Assembly (NCBI GenBank): GCA_003224855.1
Contig: QHZY01000003.1
Location: 1 to 62,309, forward strand
DNA length: 62,309 bases
From: Acidobacteriota bacterium
GTDB lineage: Bacteria > Acidobacteriota > Terriglobia > Terriglobales > Acidobacteriaceae
Reading direction: 5' to 3'
A program made the position numbers and the translations under genes. Numbering within the stretch: the first letter of the stretch is position 1; each line of letters opens with the position of its first letter. Under the pieces are notes generated by a model. That model searched no databases and was not told the DNA's origin. It saw nothing but the letters and a program-made list of their open reading frames with translations. Below, piece by piece: positions 52,834 to 62,088 of the stretch.

Positions 52834-55806
52834 TTACGACTTTAGAGCCTGAATGCGCTCCGCGACGTCACGATAATCGATGTTGCTGCCGTACACGTGC
52901 ATGAAGTGGGTGAGAGCAGCCGGCCGGTTACCCGCGAATTCGTAAGCTGCTGCCAGTTCGTAGTTGAGCGCGGTAGTCGTTTCTCCATCGATGTTGGGCA
53001 GTTTCAGGGCTTTCTCGTACCAGCGTATTGCAGCTTCAGGAACACTCTTGTCCAGGAAACATTGAGCCAGCCAGGTATAGGTCTGCATAACTTGCGGGAA
53101 CGGATGGCCCTTATCGACCGCCTGGCAGACCTTCTGCAATTCGCTGATGGCCTCGTCCAGAAGTCCCATTTCGCGGAACGCGACTCCCAGGTTGTAATGA
53201 GTCTCGGGATCTTCCTGAGCTGCTGCGGTATCTTCTTCGAGTTCCTGCTTGAGCTCGCCGAACATGTCCGCCAAGTCGATGCCAGCGCCGGTCGCCGCCG
53301 CCGTAACAGCAGTTCCGGCCAGGGGCCGCGGCTTTGAAAGGCCATAAGTGAACGGAGACGCTGTTGGGGTTTCCGAAATCCGCGCCGGAGCTACTGCTGA
53401 GGCGGAGCCATCGGTGCCGGCGGTTACCGCAGCCATGGCGGGCCAACTCGGAGCAGGTGCGGGAGTAACCGGCTTTGGTTGGGCAATGCGCGCAGCTGCT
53501 GCACCGGGTTGCACAACCGGAGCCTGCATGAAGTCAGGTCCAAGAGAGCTCTCCAAATCAGAGACAAAATCGCTCAGCCGATCTCCGGCAGTGTCAGTTG
53601 CACGTGCGACCGCTACCTCAGGAGCCGGTTCGGCGTGAGGAGCCGACCCAGCAATGAAACCATCTCCGAGAGAGGTGTCAAGATCCGCAACCAGGTCTTT
53701 CAGTTCATCGTTGTCAACAGAATGGTCAACCGGAACGGAAGCCCGCTCAGGGCGTTCTGCAGAGAAATCCCTTTCTTCAACGGTGACTTCAGGAACTGCG
53801 ACCTCAGGAACAGGTTTCGAGTTTGCGACTTCAATCTCGCGGCGGAGAATAGAGAGTTGCGTGTCACCAGGATTAAGGTTTTCCAGATGGTGAAACACGG
53901 TTTGCGCCTGATCAATGAATCCTTGAGAAAGATAAAATCGAATCTGTTCGACCGCCTCCACAATCTGTTGCGATTTATGTGCCTGGTCGGAAGCCGAGGG
54001 TGATATTGCAGGCGCCGCGCTGCCGGCAACTTCCTCAGGAGCCTCGTCCGACAGATCGCTCTCCCACTCTTCAGAAATGTCGATTTCTTCTTCGCCCGGA
54101 GGTTTTGACTCTGCCGAGAGTGCTTGCCCAACCTCAGGCATGGCTTCTGGCTGGTGAAAGAACGGAGCAGCAGCGGCTTTGGCAGGTATTTCGGGCAACT
54201 TTGCAGATGGCGCTTCTGGCCGGGCCTGGGCTTCGATGGCGCGTGCCGCCCCTGAGCGAGCCTCATATTTGTCGGCCAACTCCCCATAGCGAGTTGCTTC
54301 GTCGGCGCTTCCTGCTTCGTGATAGAGCTCTTGTAAGGTGCGGCAGCAGACTGCTGCTTCCGCGAAACGGCTCGCCCGGGTGTGCAAAGCTGCCAGCCGC
54401 TGATTGATGCGCAAATCTTTCGGCGCCTTGGGCAACGCCGCCATGAGCGGTCCAAGCGCCTTCGCGGGCATGTTATAGGAAATGAAAAGTTCGGCGTCCG
54501 TCAGAGCTGCTCGGACTGCCAATGCCACCTCATCCGCATAACGCTGGTCGATGAAAGGGGCGGTTGCTTCCAGTTCGTCGACCAGCACAGCGCCTTCTTC
54601 CGGACTGATCAGGCTTGCGCTGGAGGCTTTGCCTCCCAGCCTCGCCAGCACCTGCTCATAATTGCGGGTGTGCATCTGGTTCTGCGGTTCCAGTTGCGTG
54701 AGCTTCAGATAATAATCGCGCGCTTTTTCGAGGCTTCCGGCCTGCACCGCCGCGTGCGCCAGCAATTCGTATATTTCGGTCAGGTGCGACTTCTCTCCGG
54801 CTTTTTCGGTGAGCTCAAGAAGAGTCTCAAGCGCGCCTACATTTTCCCGGACGTGCCCGATCAAGGCATGCAAAGCGTCCACGACTTTTCCGGAATCGTT
54901 GGCCAGCAGCCGCTCGAAGTTTTCTTTATATACACCCAGAACTTCCTGATAATGTCCGGCAGTGATCAGCGCCTCGGCATAACTTGCAATCGCGGAAACA
55001 TCGTTATGCACCGTGCTCAGCTTGGTAGCCAAAGTGCCTGCTTCTGCCAGGCGCCCACTTTGCTGATACGCCTGCATCAGCGCCTTCAGGCCCTCGGGAT
55101 GGCTATCGAGATCCGCAACGCCTTCCAGATTCTTTATCGCTTCGGGAATATTGCCGGTTTCAAATGCGGTGCGGCCGCGCATCAGCAGTGCGTAGCTATT
55201 GTGGGGATCGAGTTTAAGCATCCGCTGCAGAATTTCCTCAGCGGCGGCAAGCTGGCCTTTGGCGCGAAGATGATCGGCAGCCGAGGTAAAGATCTGCCAC
55301 GCCTCGTTTTTCTTGTTCAGCCGGATGTAAACCTCGGCCAGGCGCATGCGCATGGCCGCGTTTTCCGGGTCCATCTCCAGCGTCTTCTGGAAAATCCGCA
55401 CTGCTTCTTCCAGCTGACCTGATCGCAGGAATTCTTCCGCAACCTGCAGATACTGGGCACGGGCGTCGTTAAACAGCCCCTGCTGGGTATAAAGCTCCGC
55501 CAGTCGCAACACATGCTCTAGCGAAGGCTTCATCTTGGTGAGTTTTTTGTACATGGCGATCGCCTTCACCGTGAAACCTTGGGTGGCGTAGGCGTCGCCA
55601 ACGCTCTTGAAGCAAGTGGCTGCTTTGTCTGCCTGCCCAAGACGGGAGTAAAGGTCGCCGACGGTGTTGGAGACGGTCAGGTCCTTGGGATCAGCCTTGA
55701 GGACCTTCTCATATTCCGCGATAGCGTTCTGCAGCTTGCCCTGCTGAACGAACTTCTCGGCTGAGCTGAGAGCTTTCTGTTTGTTAAAGCCAAAGCCAAA
55801 CGCCAT
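52834..55806 (-). CDS. Large TPR-repeat protein (990 residues)
   Basis: Residues 1-530 are TPR units, for example LQNAIAEYEKVLKADPKDL, LEEAVRIFQKTLEMDPENA and LEKARDYYLKLTQLEPQNQ; more TPRs follow at 870-985 (DPETHYNLGVAFREMG). Between them is a long low-complexity linker rich in Pro, Ala and Glu with a repeated acidic motif: LKDLVADLDTSLGDGF and LSDFVSDLESSLGPDF, and later DMFGELKQELEED. No signal peptide is present, so it is cytosolic. Such proteins are common in acidobacteria, with a scaffold role suspected, often near type IV pilus or gliding genes, none of which is here. ATG 55806 is clear. Confidence 0.85.
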   Translation of the reverse strand: MAFGFGFNKQKALSSAEKFVQQGKLQNAIAEYEKVLKADPKDLTVSNTVGDLYSRLGQADKAATCFKSVGDAYATQGFTVKAIAMYKKLTKMKPSLEHVLRLAELYTQQGLFNDARAQYLQVAEEFLRSGQLEEAVRIFQKTLEMDPENAAMRMRLAEVYIRLNKKNEAWQIFTSAADHLRAKGQLAAAEEILQRMLKLDPHNSYALLMRGRTAFETGNIPEAIKNLEGVADLDSHPEGLKALMQAYQQSGRLAEAGTLATKLSTVHNDVSAIASYAEALITAGHYQEVLGVYKENFERLLANDSGKVVDALHALIGHVRENVGALETLLELTEKAGEKSHLTEIYELLAHAAVQAGSLEKARDYYLKLTQLEPQNQMHTRNYEQVLARLGGKASSASLISPEEGAVLVDELEATAPFIDQRYADEVALAVRAALTDAELFISYNMPAKALGPLMAALPKAPKDLRINQRLAALHTRASRFAEAAVCCRTLQELYHEAGSADEATRYGELADKYEARSGAARAIEAQARPEAPSAKLPEIPAKAAAAPFFHQPEAMPEVGQALSAESKPPGEEEIDISEEWESDLSDEAPEEVAGSAAPAISPSASDQAHKSQQIVEAVEQIRFYLSQGFIDQAQTVFHHLENLNPGDTQLSILRREIEVANSKPVPEVAVPEVTVEERDFSAERPERASVPVDHSVDNDELKDLVADLDTSLGDGFIAGSAPHAEPAPEVAVARATDTAGDRLSDFVSDLESSLGPDFMQAPVVQPGAAAARIAQPKPVTPAPAPSWPAMAAVTAGTDGSASAVAPARISETPTASPFTYGLSKPRPLAGTAVTAAATGAGIDLADMFGELKQELEEDTAAAQEDPETHYNLGVAFREMGLLDEAISELQKVCQAVDKGHPFPQVMQTYTWLAQCFLDKSVPEAAIRWYEKALKLPNIDGETTTALNYELAAAYEFAGNRPAALTHFMHVYGSNIDYRDVAERIQALKS

Positions 55807-56021
55807 AGCAGTGCCGACTCCGGGTCCGGTTTGCTGCAGGAGTACGAAACCAGCTTTCGATTTCGCCTGCAGCTATCGTCTGATCAGACTGGCTCGCGGT
55901 ACATGCCTGCGAGATGGTCTTTCGGACAAGGCTCATTGTAAGGCGCGGCAGCCGGAATCGTATGGTTACTAAGGGTTACCAGAAGGGAGTGTACGACCGA
56001 GTTACCGCCGGAATGCACAGT

Positions 56022-57353
56022 TCACAAGGATTTCTCACTGCGCGTTGCTCGTAACAGGGGATAAACCACTGGCCCAAGCAACAGAGCGACAGGCCCCCAG
56101 CGCCAGGTGAAACTGTCGCTGCCGAGCAGCGCGACCACGCTCATGATCACTGGGGCAGCGATGACATATACCAGGCCGGCCTTCGCTCCCGGAACAAGAA
56201 ACGCTCGTGGCAGATCAGGCCGGCGGCGGCGCATTCCCCAGGCAGCAAGGACGGTCAGAATAGTTGTTGCGGAACGCAGCCACACGTAAATCGTGATCAG
56301 CCTGGTAAGCGTCTGGAATGCGAGCAGCGCGTAAACTGCCGCTGATACCAGGATCGCAACCCATGGTGTACCAAATCGCGGATGCAAGCGCGTGAGCGCA
56401 CGCGGAAGATAGCGATCTTCCGCCATGGCGAACGGCATTCGGGTTGTGGTGAGCACGGTGCTGTTCAGCAAGGCCGCGTTCGTTACCATTGCAGCGATAG
56501 TCATTCACTGGCCAAACCACGGGCCGCCGATCAGCCGCGCAGCATCAGAAAAATATCCGGTGTGCCAGTCCTGCCAGTTGCCCAGAGCTGCTAATGATGC
56601 CAGCGTAGGCAAAAAATACGTCGCTATAGAAAGCGGGACAACAATCGCCAGGGCGATAGGATAATTTCGCTGCGGATTATCCACTTCCTCCGCAACCGTC
56701 GAGAGTTGCTCGTAACCTGAGTACAGCCAGATCCCTAAAGCCAATCCCACCCCGAAGACTTTGAAGGGTGGCCCATTCGGCGGAATGAAGGGAACGAATG
56801 GATTGTGATGCCAATGCAGCAGCCCCAGAACGACCAGTATGAGAATGGGAAGCAGAATGAAGAGCTCGAGTGCGGTTGCGAATTTTCCCACCATCTGGAT
56901 GCCGCGCACGTTCACATATGCGATTACCGCTACCAGACCCACCGAGATCACATAGTGCTTCCAACCGGTGATTTGCGGAAACCAGATGCGTAGGTAATCA
57001 GTAAACAGGACTGCATACACTCCGCCCAGCAGAAATGAAGCCGACCAGTTCCACCAACCGGCCAGAAAACCCCAAAAATCGCCGAATGCTGCGCGCACCC
57101 AGCGATAGAATCCGCCTTGTACCGGCATCGCTGATGTGAGTTCTGCCGCTACCAGAGAGACCGGGATACACCAGAAAAATGGGATTACCAGGTGATAGAG
57201 CAGGGTCATTCCCGGGCCCGAGGTGCTCACCTGATCTTCCAGTCCGAATGGACCTGCGGTCGTGTAGGAGAACATGACCCAGACGAAATAGAACAGGCTG
57301 GCTTTACGCAGTACTGATTTTGCTGCAGTAGCAGTGGTGGAAGTGGCAGCCAA
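56022..57353 (-). pseudogene. APC-family amino-acid permease interrupted by a single in-frame UGA
   Basis: Two same-frame segments make one permease of about 443 residues: helices 1-8 from about 57353 to 56508, and MTIAAMVTNAALLNSTVLTT to the end at 56022. They are split only by TGA at 56505-56507, after GGPWFGQ, at a place where relatives carry an aromatic residue, so TGG to TGA is the simplest change. The TGA is directly followed by ATG, so reinitiation could give a C-terminal fragment. Family signs: GPFGLEDQVSTSGPGMTLLYHLVIP-type helix 1 and YEQLSTVAEEVDNPQRNYP (quoted in part). Start is uncertain because the frame runs into the neighbouring esterase gene; TTG 57353 is used. Confidence 0.78.
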
Positions 57354-57358
57354 GGAAA

Positions 57359-58144
57359 TTAGTGTTGCGTCGGTTGCTGCAGTAGCCACGGAACCAGGTC
57401 CGGCTCGGCATACGCGTTGTCCCACGACTCGTGACCAACGCCCGCATACTCGGTATATCTGACGTTGGCGTGCGCAGCTTCGAGCGCTGCCTTCATCTTG
57501 CGCGATTCTTCAACGGGCACAGCGGGATCGGCATCGCCATGAAAAATCCATACCGGTGTCTTGCCGACCAGGCGCGCCGTCTCGGCATAGGGATCAGCAA
57601 CTTTATGTTCCTTCGCCAGGCTGACGGCGATCTCAGGAAGTTGCGGCAACGGACTTATGCCGCCGCATATGACTACGTAGGCGGCGAATCGTCCGGGATA
57701 CTTTGCGGCCAGGTCCCAGGTGCCGAAGCCTCCCATGGAAAGCCCGGTCAGATATACGCGCTCCCGGTCGCCATGAAACTCTTTGATCGAGCGATCCAAC
57801 GCCCCAAGCGCTTGCGCTTCCATGTCAGGCTGGGTCCAGACTTTGCCTTTCCGGCACTGCGGCATCACCACGATGAACGGAAAAGCGGCTGCGTTTTTCC
57901 TGATGGCGTGGCCCAGACCGACATCTGATTGCAGCAGGCCATCATCGCCACGTTCACCAGCTCCGTGCAGAAACAGAATCACCGGCCATTTTTTATGGTC
58001 GTTCCAATCAGCCGGCACGTAAACCTGGTATCGGTATTCCTCCCCTGCCTCCATTACCGTGCGATTCAGAAACCCGGTTTGTGCGCGACCTGCAAAAGCG
58101 GGGAGAGCAAACAACGCAGTGATGAGCACAATCTGCTTGAGCAT
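57359..58144 (-). CDS. Exported alpha/beta hydrolase, esterase/dienelactone-hydrolase type
   Basis: A 261-residue protein with signal peptide (cleavage near AFAGRA). The catalytic set is visible: Ser in YLTGLSMGGFGTWD, Asp in FHGDADPAVPVEE and His in GVGHESWDNAY. LHGAGERGDDGL supplies the oxyanion region. It resembles the esterase/phospholipase proteins of the feruloyl-esterase-like group that act outside the cytoplasm. Substrate unknown. ATG 58144. Confidence 0.88.
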   Translation of the reverse strand: MLKQIVLITALFALPAFAGRAQTGFLNRTVMEAGEEYRYQVYVPADWNDHKKWPVILFLHGAGERGDDGLLQSDVGLGHAIRKNAAAFPFIVVMPQCRKGKVWTQPDMEAQALGALDRSIKEFHGDRERVYLTGLSMGGFGTWDLAAKYPGRFAAYVVICGGISPLPQLPEIAVSLAKEHKVADPYAETARLVGKTPVWIFHGDADPAVPVEESRKMKAALEAAHANVRYTEYAGVGHESWDNAYAEPDLVPWLLQQPTQH

Positions 58145-58199
58145 GAAGGCTGAGACTCAGACGGCGGAAAGCATAACATCTCTGTGCAATGACTGGTAG

Positions 58200-58233
58200 A
58201 AAACAAAAGCCTCCTGCCTTGCGGCAAGAGGCT
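58200..58233 (-). terminator. Intrinsic terminator of the OmpA-family gene
   Basis: On the minus strand AGCCTC..TGCC / GGCA..GAGGCT forms a stem with one mismatch pair, followed by TTTTGTTTTC. It lies 28 bases after the stop codon. Confidence 0.85.
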
Positions 58234-58260
58234 CGGTCGAGACGTCGTTAAACTTCAGAC

Positions 58261-59151
58261 TTACTTCGGTTGTGCAGCCTGATCCTGACTTGCAGGAACC
58301 GGAGCATTTGAGGTAGTCGCAAGCTGCTCAAGATCGTTCTTCAGCAGGCTGATTTCTACTCGTCCACCGCTCATGCGCTTCGCCTTGCCACCCTGTTCGT
58401 CGGCGGTCTGTACCGGCGCATTGCCCATGCCGACCACGTAAATCCGGTAAACCGGAATGTCATGGTTCAGCACCAGATAACGGACAACTGAATCGGCCAT
58501 CTTCTGCGAAGTTGCGATAGCGGCGGTTCCGTGTCCAGCTGAGAAGCCCTGTACTTCGATGATGTAGCCGCGCTGTGACTTCAGAGGCGTGGCAATCTCA
58601 TCGAGCGCGGATTTGGCATTCTGGCTCAGCACAGTCTGGCCGGGCCGGAAGCGAATCTCAGTCTGCGTGGCTGCCTTGTACTGGTCGATGTTGCCAACCA
58701 CTTGCTCGACCGTGGTCAGGCGGTTCGTGGCCGTGGTCGCAGTCTGCTGCGCCACCTGCGCCTTGTTACCGGCATCGATTGCATGCTGATCAGCTTCGTT
58801 GGCTTTGGTCGACGCCAGGCGAATGCCTTCCTGCGCGCGTGCATCCGTGTCTTTAATCATCTTACTGTTGGCGGAAGTCAGTTCATCGAGCTCGTTTACG
58901 CGATCACGGATAGGAGCGGTCTGGCGCTGAACGTACTTCTTGCGGGCAAATGGGTTCAGCTTGCCCCAGAAACCTTCGTGGGTATCAGACTGCAGTGCCG
59001 GTTTGCCGCTCGCGCCTGTGCCCGCCTGATCGGTGGATGAGGGCTGACTGGTTGTGGTTTGATCTTGCGACGTTGTGCCACTCTGTTGCGCTACCGCGGG
59101 CAGCGCGATCACAACGGCCAGAAGCAGCGCTACGAGAATGCGACTTTTCAT
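58261..59151 (-). CDS. OmpA-family exported protein with coiled middle
   Basis: A 296-residue protein: signal peptide (MKSRILVALLLAVVIALPAVAQ), a low-complexity Thr/Ser/Gln stretch, a helical part with Ala and Thr repeats (likely coiled coil, about 105-175) and a C-terminal OmpA-like peptidoglycan-binding domain (LSQNAKSALDEIATPLK, YIIEVQGFSAGHGTAAIA, YRIYVVGMGNAP). It probably links outer membrane or periplasm to the wall. ATG 59151 has GGAGG at good distance; the longer open frame upstream is not needed. Confidence 0.9.
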   Translation of the reverse strand: MKSRILVALLLAVVIALPAVAQQSGTTSQDQTTTSQPSSTDQAGTGASGKPALQSDTHEGFWGKLNPFARKKYVQRQTAPIRDRVNELDELTSANSKMIKDTDARAQEGIRLASTKANEADQHAIDAGNKAQVAQQTATTATNRLTTVEQVVGNIDQYKAATQTEIRFRPGQTVLSQNAKSALDEIATPLKSQRGYIIEVQGFSAGHGTAAIATSQKMADSVVRYLVLNHDIPVYRIYVVGMGNAPVQTADEQGGKAKRMSGGRVEISLLKNDLEQLATTSNAPVPASQDQAAQPK

Positions 59152-59554
59152 GTTCACTTCCTCCGAATGGGGAGCATCGGGGCTCCACTCACGCCCTTGG
59201 GCGTGTACGAAATTTGCTGTGCGTCCCCTCATGCGGTACTCCGAAAGCCCGCCGCTTGCGTTGACGCTCCGCAAGCAAAACCTGGTAAGCCGGCGCCCCA
59301 ATCCAGAGCGCCTGCCCTTTCGTTATAACAGTTCTGATGCCAAATTCCACAAAAAGCTAAGTTGTTGCCAACAAACAAATTATACGCTCATCCAGAGTTG
59401 GTTACGAGGCTTGAAGGAGAGTAAATTTGGCAATAGTTGATATAAAAACTGCTGTGCCATCCATAGCGGTTTGGCTAGCTTCCAGATTTTGTCGGATACT
59501 TGTCACCGACGTCCAATCAGCAAATTCAACTCAAAGAGGAAAACCACAATCACC
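59152..59554. promoter_or_regulatory. Divergent intergenic region (403 bases) with candidate -10 box
   Basis: No gene is seen. The region separates the OmpA-family gene (minus) from the sugar dehydrogenase (plus). A perfect TATAAT stands on the minus strand at 59379-59384, without a clear -35; it would give a leader of about 220 bases. A palindrome TTGTTG-C-CAACAA lies beside it at 59362-59374 and may be an operator. Confidence 0.4.
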
Positions 59555-60664
59555 ATGCGCTCGTTGACGGTTGCAGCCGCAGCTCTTCTGATGATTTCCT
59601 GCACTCACGCCGAAAAGCTCGACATCTCGCGCCTGAAAGTCCCACCTGGTTTTCATATTGAGGTTTTCGCGGAAGCCCCGCACGCCCGCCTGCTGGCATT
59701 CAGTCCAGGTGGTGTTTTGCTGGTTACGGACATGAGTGACGGGAAGATTCTGGCATTTCCCGACTCGAAACATAACGGGCATGCCGAAAGAACGGCCACA
59801 GTGATCCAGGATCTGAATGCTCCGCATGGCATTGCCTTTCATGACGGCAAACTGTACGTCACGGAAATCAATGCCATCGACCGTTATGACTGGGATGAAT
59901 CACAGCTCAAGGCGACCAATGGGAGGAAGCTGGCTGATATTCCCGGCAGCGGCGGAGGGCACTCGACCCGCACCATAGCTTTCTGGAATAACAAGATGTA
60001 TGTGGCAGCGGGTTCGAGCTGCAATGTCTGCAAAGAAGAGGACCAGCGCAGGGCTGCAGTCTCCGAATACAATGAAGATGGCAGTGGGCAACGCATCTTC
60101 GCCTCTGGGTTAAGGAATGCGGTTGGATTAGCTGTTAATCCGAAGACCGACACGCTCTGGGCAACGGACAATGGCCGAGACTGGTTGGGCGACAATCTTC
60201 CGCCCGAAGAACTGAACGATCTTGGCAAGAACGGCGGCAACTTCGGATGGCCGTACTGTTACGGCAACAAAATTCTCGATAAATCTCAAAGCAAAGATTA
60301 TGACTGCTCGAAGACGATTGCGCCGAAAGTTGAGATGCAGGCGCACTCTGCGCCCCTCAACCTGATCTTCTACAACTCCGATATGTTCCCGGCTGAGTAT
60401 CGCAATAATGTTTATGTGGCCCTCCACGGTTCATGGAATCGCAGCGTGCCCACTGGTTACAAGGTAATTCGTGTAAAGCTGAACGACCAGGGCCAGCCCG
60501 AAGCCCAGCCCGAAAATTTCATTACTGGCTGGTTGCGGGAAGGCGAGACCCGCAAGGGAACATGGATGGGACGGCCTGTTGGCTTGGCCATCGGGCCGGA
60601 CGGCGCAATGTACCTGGCTGATGATTCGGCAGGAGTGGTTTATAGGATCACTTACCAAAAATAA
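59555..60664 (+). CDS. PQQ-type soluble sugar (glucose/sorbosone) dehydrogenase-like protein
   Basis: A 369-residue exported protein; the N-terminus ends in LMISCTHAEK, a possible lipobox, so it may be lipid-anchored. The six-blade propeller family is shown by PPGFHIEVFAEAPHARLLAF, NAPHGIAFHDGKLYVTE, FASGLRNAVGLAVNPKTDTL and GKNGGNFGWPYCYG, with PVGLAIGPDGAMYLADDSAG at the end. A pair of Cys (CNVCKEED) is extra. It probably oxidises sugars or aldoses outside the membrane. ATG 59555 follows AAAGAGGA. Confidence 0.88.
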   Translation: MRSLTVAAAALLMISCTHAEKLDISRLKVPPGFHIEVFAEAPHARLLAFSPGGVLLVTDMSDGKILAFPDSKHNGHAERTATVIQDLNAPHGIAFHDGKLYVTEINAIDRYDWDESQLKATNGRKLADIPGSGGGHSTRTIAFWNNKMYVAAGSSCNVCKEEDQRRAAVSEYNEDGSGQRIFASGLRNAVGLAVNPKTDTLWATDNGRDWLGDNLPPEELNDLGKNGGNFGWPYCYGNKILDKSQSKDYDCSKTIAPKVEMQAHSAPLNLIFYNSDMFPAEYRNNVYVALHGSWNRSVPTGYKVIRVKLNDQGQPEAQPENFITGWLREGETRKGTWMGRPVGLAIGPDGAMYLADDSAGVVYRITYQK

Positions 60665-60765
60665 GGGACAAATCTTAATCGCAGAGCACGCACAGTAAGC
60701 CGGCGGATCTTCCGCGGTTGTTATCACCCTGCGACTTTCGCGGCAGTTCTCTGCGAACTCGGCAC

Positions 60766-61893
60766 TTAGAATTTTGCAACGACCGCAAGGAATTGTTGAT
60801 GCCGCTCTTGGATGTAGTTGTCGGTCATGCCCGCGATATAGTCACAAACAACCCGTGCCGGAGGTTCTTCTCGTAATTTTTGCCGGTAACTGGGAGGAAG
60901 TCTGTCAGGGTTTTTTGTCCAGAATTCGAACAGCTCTGAGATTACACGCTCGGCGTCATTTTTCTCCGGATCAAGTGGCTCGCTGAAGTAGAGACTGTTA
61001 TAAAGAAATCGCTTGGTGGCTGCTCTTTCTCTTTCCACTTCAGAACTCAACCCAACCAGGCGTCGGGAACATGCGCGCACATCTTGTACAGTACGAATGC
61101 CCGCGGACCGAACCTGGCCTCGAGTATTCTCAATAAGATCGCCAACGAACTTGTTCAACATTCGTTTCAGCGCTTCATTGAATTGCAGTTTGGGAATTGC
61201 ATGGGGATAAAGATGCTCCACCTCTTCCAGAAAACCTGCGAACACCGGCACACCTGCACGAATCTGATCGAGCGATAACAGCCGTGATTCATAGCCGTCA
61301 TCCAGATCGGCGGTGTTGTAGGCGATTTCGTCGGCGATGTCGATCAGCTGTGCTTCCAGCGGAGGAAGTTGCTCGAGCGAGTACTCGCGAAGTTCGGGAA
61401 ACTCTTTCCCGTCGTAATCTCGGGAATGCTTGATGATCCCTTCGCGCACCTCAAATGTCAGATTCAATCCCCGGAAAGCCGCATATCGCAACTCGAAATC
61501 TTCCACTATGCGCAATGCGTGAAGATTGTGGTCAAAGAACAGCCCGTAGCGGCGCATTGCCGTATCCAGCGCCTTCTCCCCGGCATGGCCGAATGGGGGA
61601 TGGCCGACGTCGTGAACCAGAGCCAGCGCCTCTACCAGGTCTACGTTCAAATTGAGTTGTGCGGCCACGGTACGCGCAATCTGCGCCACTTCGATGGTGT
61701 GAGTCAGTCGGTTGCGGAAGTGGTCGGAATAACGTCGCGTAAAGACTTGAGTCTTTGCTTCTAAACGGCGGAAGGCGCGCGCGTGAATCACGCGATCGCG
61801 GTCACGCTGAAAGTCGTTTCGATAGGGATGCTGCGGTTCAGGATGGCGCCGTCCGCGTGATTGCTCGACGTGAACCGCATAGCCAGCCAGCAT
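60766..61893 (-). CDS. dgt: dGTP triphosphohydrolase-like HD protein
   Basis: A 375-residue HD-domain enzyme. Metal residues appear in RLTHTIEVAQIARTVA (first His) and ALVHDVGHPPFGHAGEKAL (HD pair and following His), with IIKHSRDYDG and LIDIADEIAYNTADLDDG (last Asp). It splits dNTPs to nucleoside and triphosphate. It belongs to the shorter type 2 group. ATG 61893. Confidence 0.94.
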   Translation of the reverse strand: MLAGYAVHVEQSRGRRHPEPQHPYRNDFQRDRDRVIHARAFRRLEAKTQVFTRRYSDHFRNRLTHTIEVAQIARTVAAQLNLNVDLVEALALVHDVGHPPFGHAGEKALDTAMRRYGLFFDHNLHALRIVEDFELRYAAFRGLNLTFEVREGIIKHSRDYDGKEFPELREYSLEQLPPLEAQLIDIADEIAYNTADLDDGYESRLLSLDQIRAGVPVFAGFLEEVEHLYPHAIPKLQFNEALKRMLNKFVGDLIENTRGQVRSAGIRTVQDVRACSRRLVGLSSEVERERAATKRFLYNSLYFSEPLDPEKNDAERVISELFEFWTKNPDRLPPSYRQKLREEPPARVVCDYIAGMTDNYIQERHQQFLAVVAKF

Positions 61894-62023
61894 ATAGCGA
61901 GTCTAAATCAGAACTATACTCACAGACCACGTAGCGACCGCCGCCCTCTGCTGTTGAGCGGAGCGCAACTCAGCAGACTGCTTCTACGGACGCGATCAAC
62001 GAAGGAATTTTGCACACGGCCAC

Positions 62024-62062
62024 GCGCGACTGGACAGGGCGACGGCGACTGCCCCTAAGCGG
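62024..62062. repeat. Short intergenic hairpin repeat, family 1, copy C
   Basis: GCGCGACTGG, then an imperfect stem (GGACAG with CTGCC, one bulge), then CCCCTAAGCGG. Flanks are the same as in copies A and B. It lies 27 bases downstream of the TPR gene end. Confidence 0.5.
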
Positions 62063-62088
62063 TCTGTTGCCTGCCGCAGTCGTAAACA

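Noticed and set aside
56505-56507. Change of genetic code (UGA read as Trp)
   Set aside because: Many genes here end properly at TGA with neighbours starting right after, so UGA is a normal stop.
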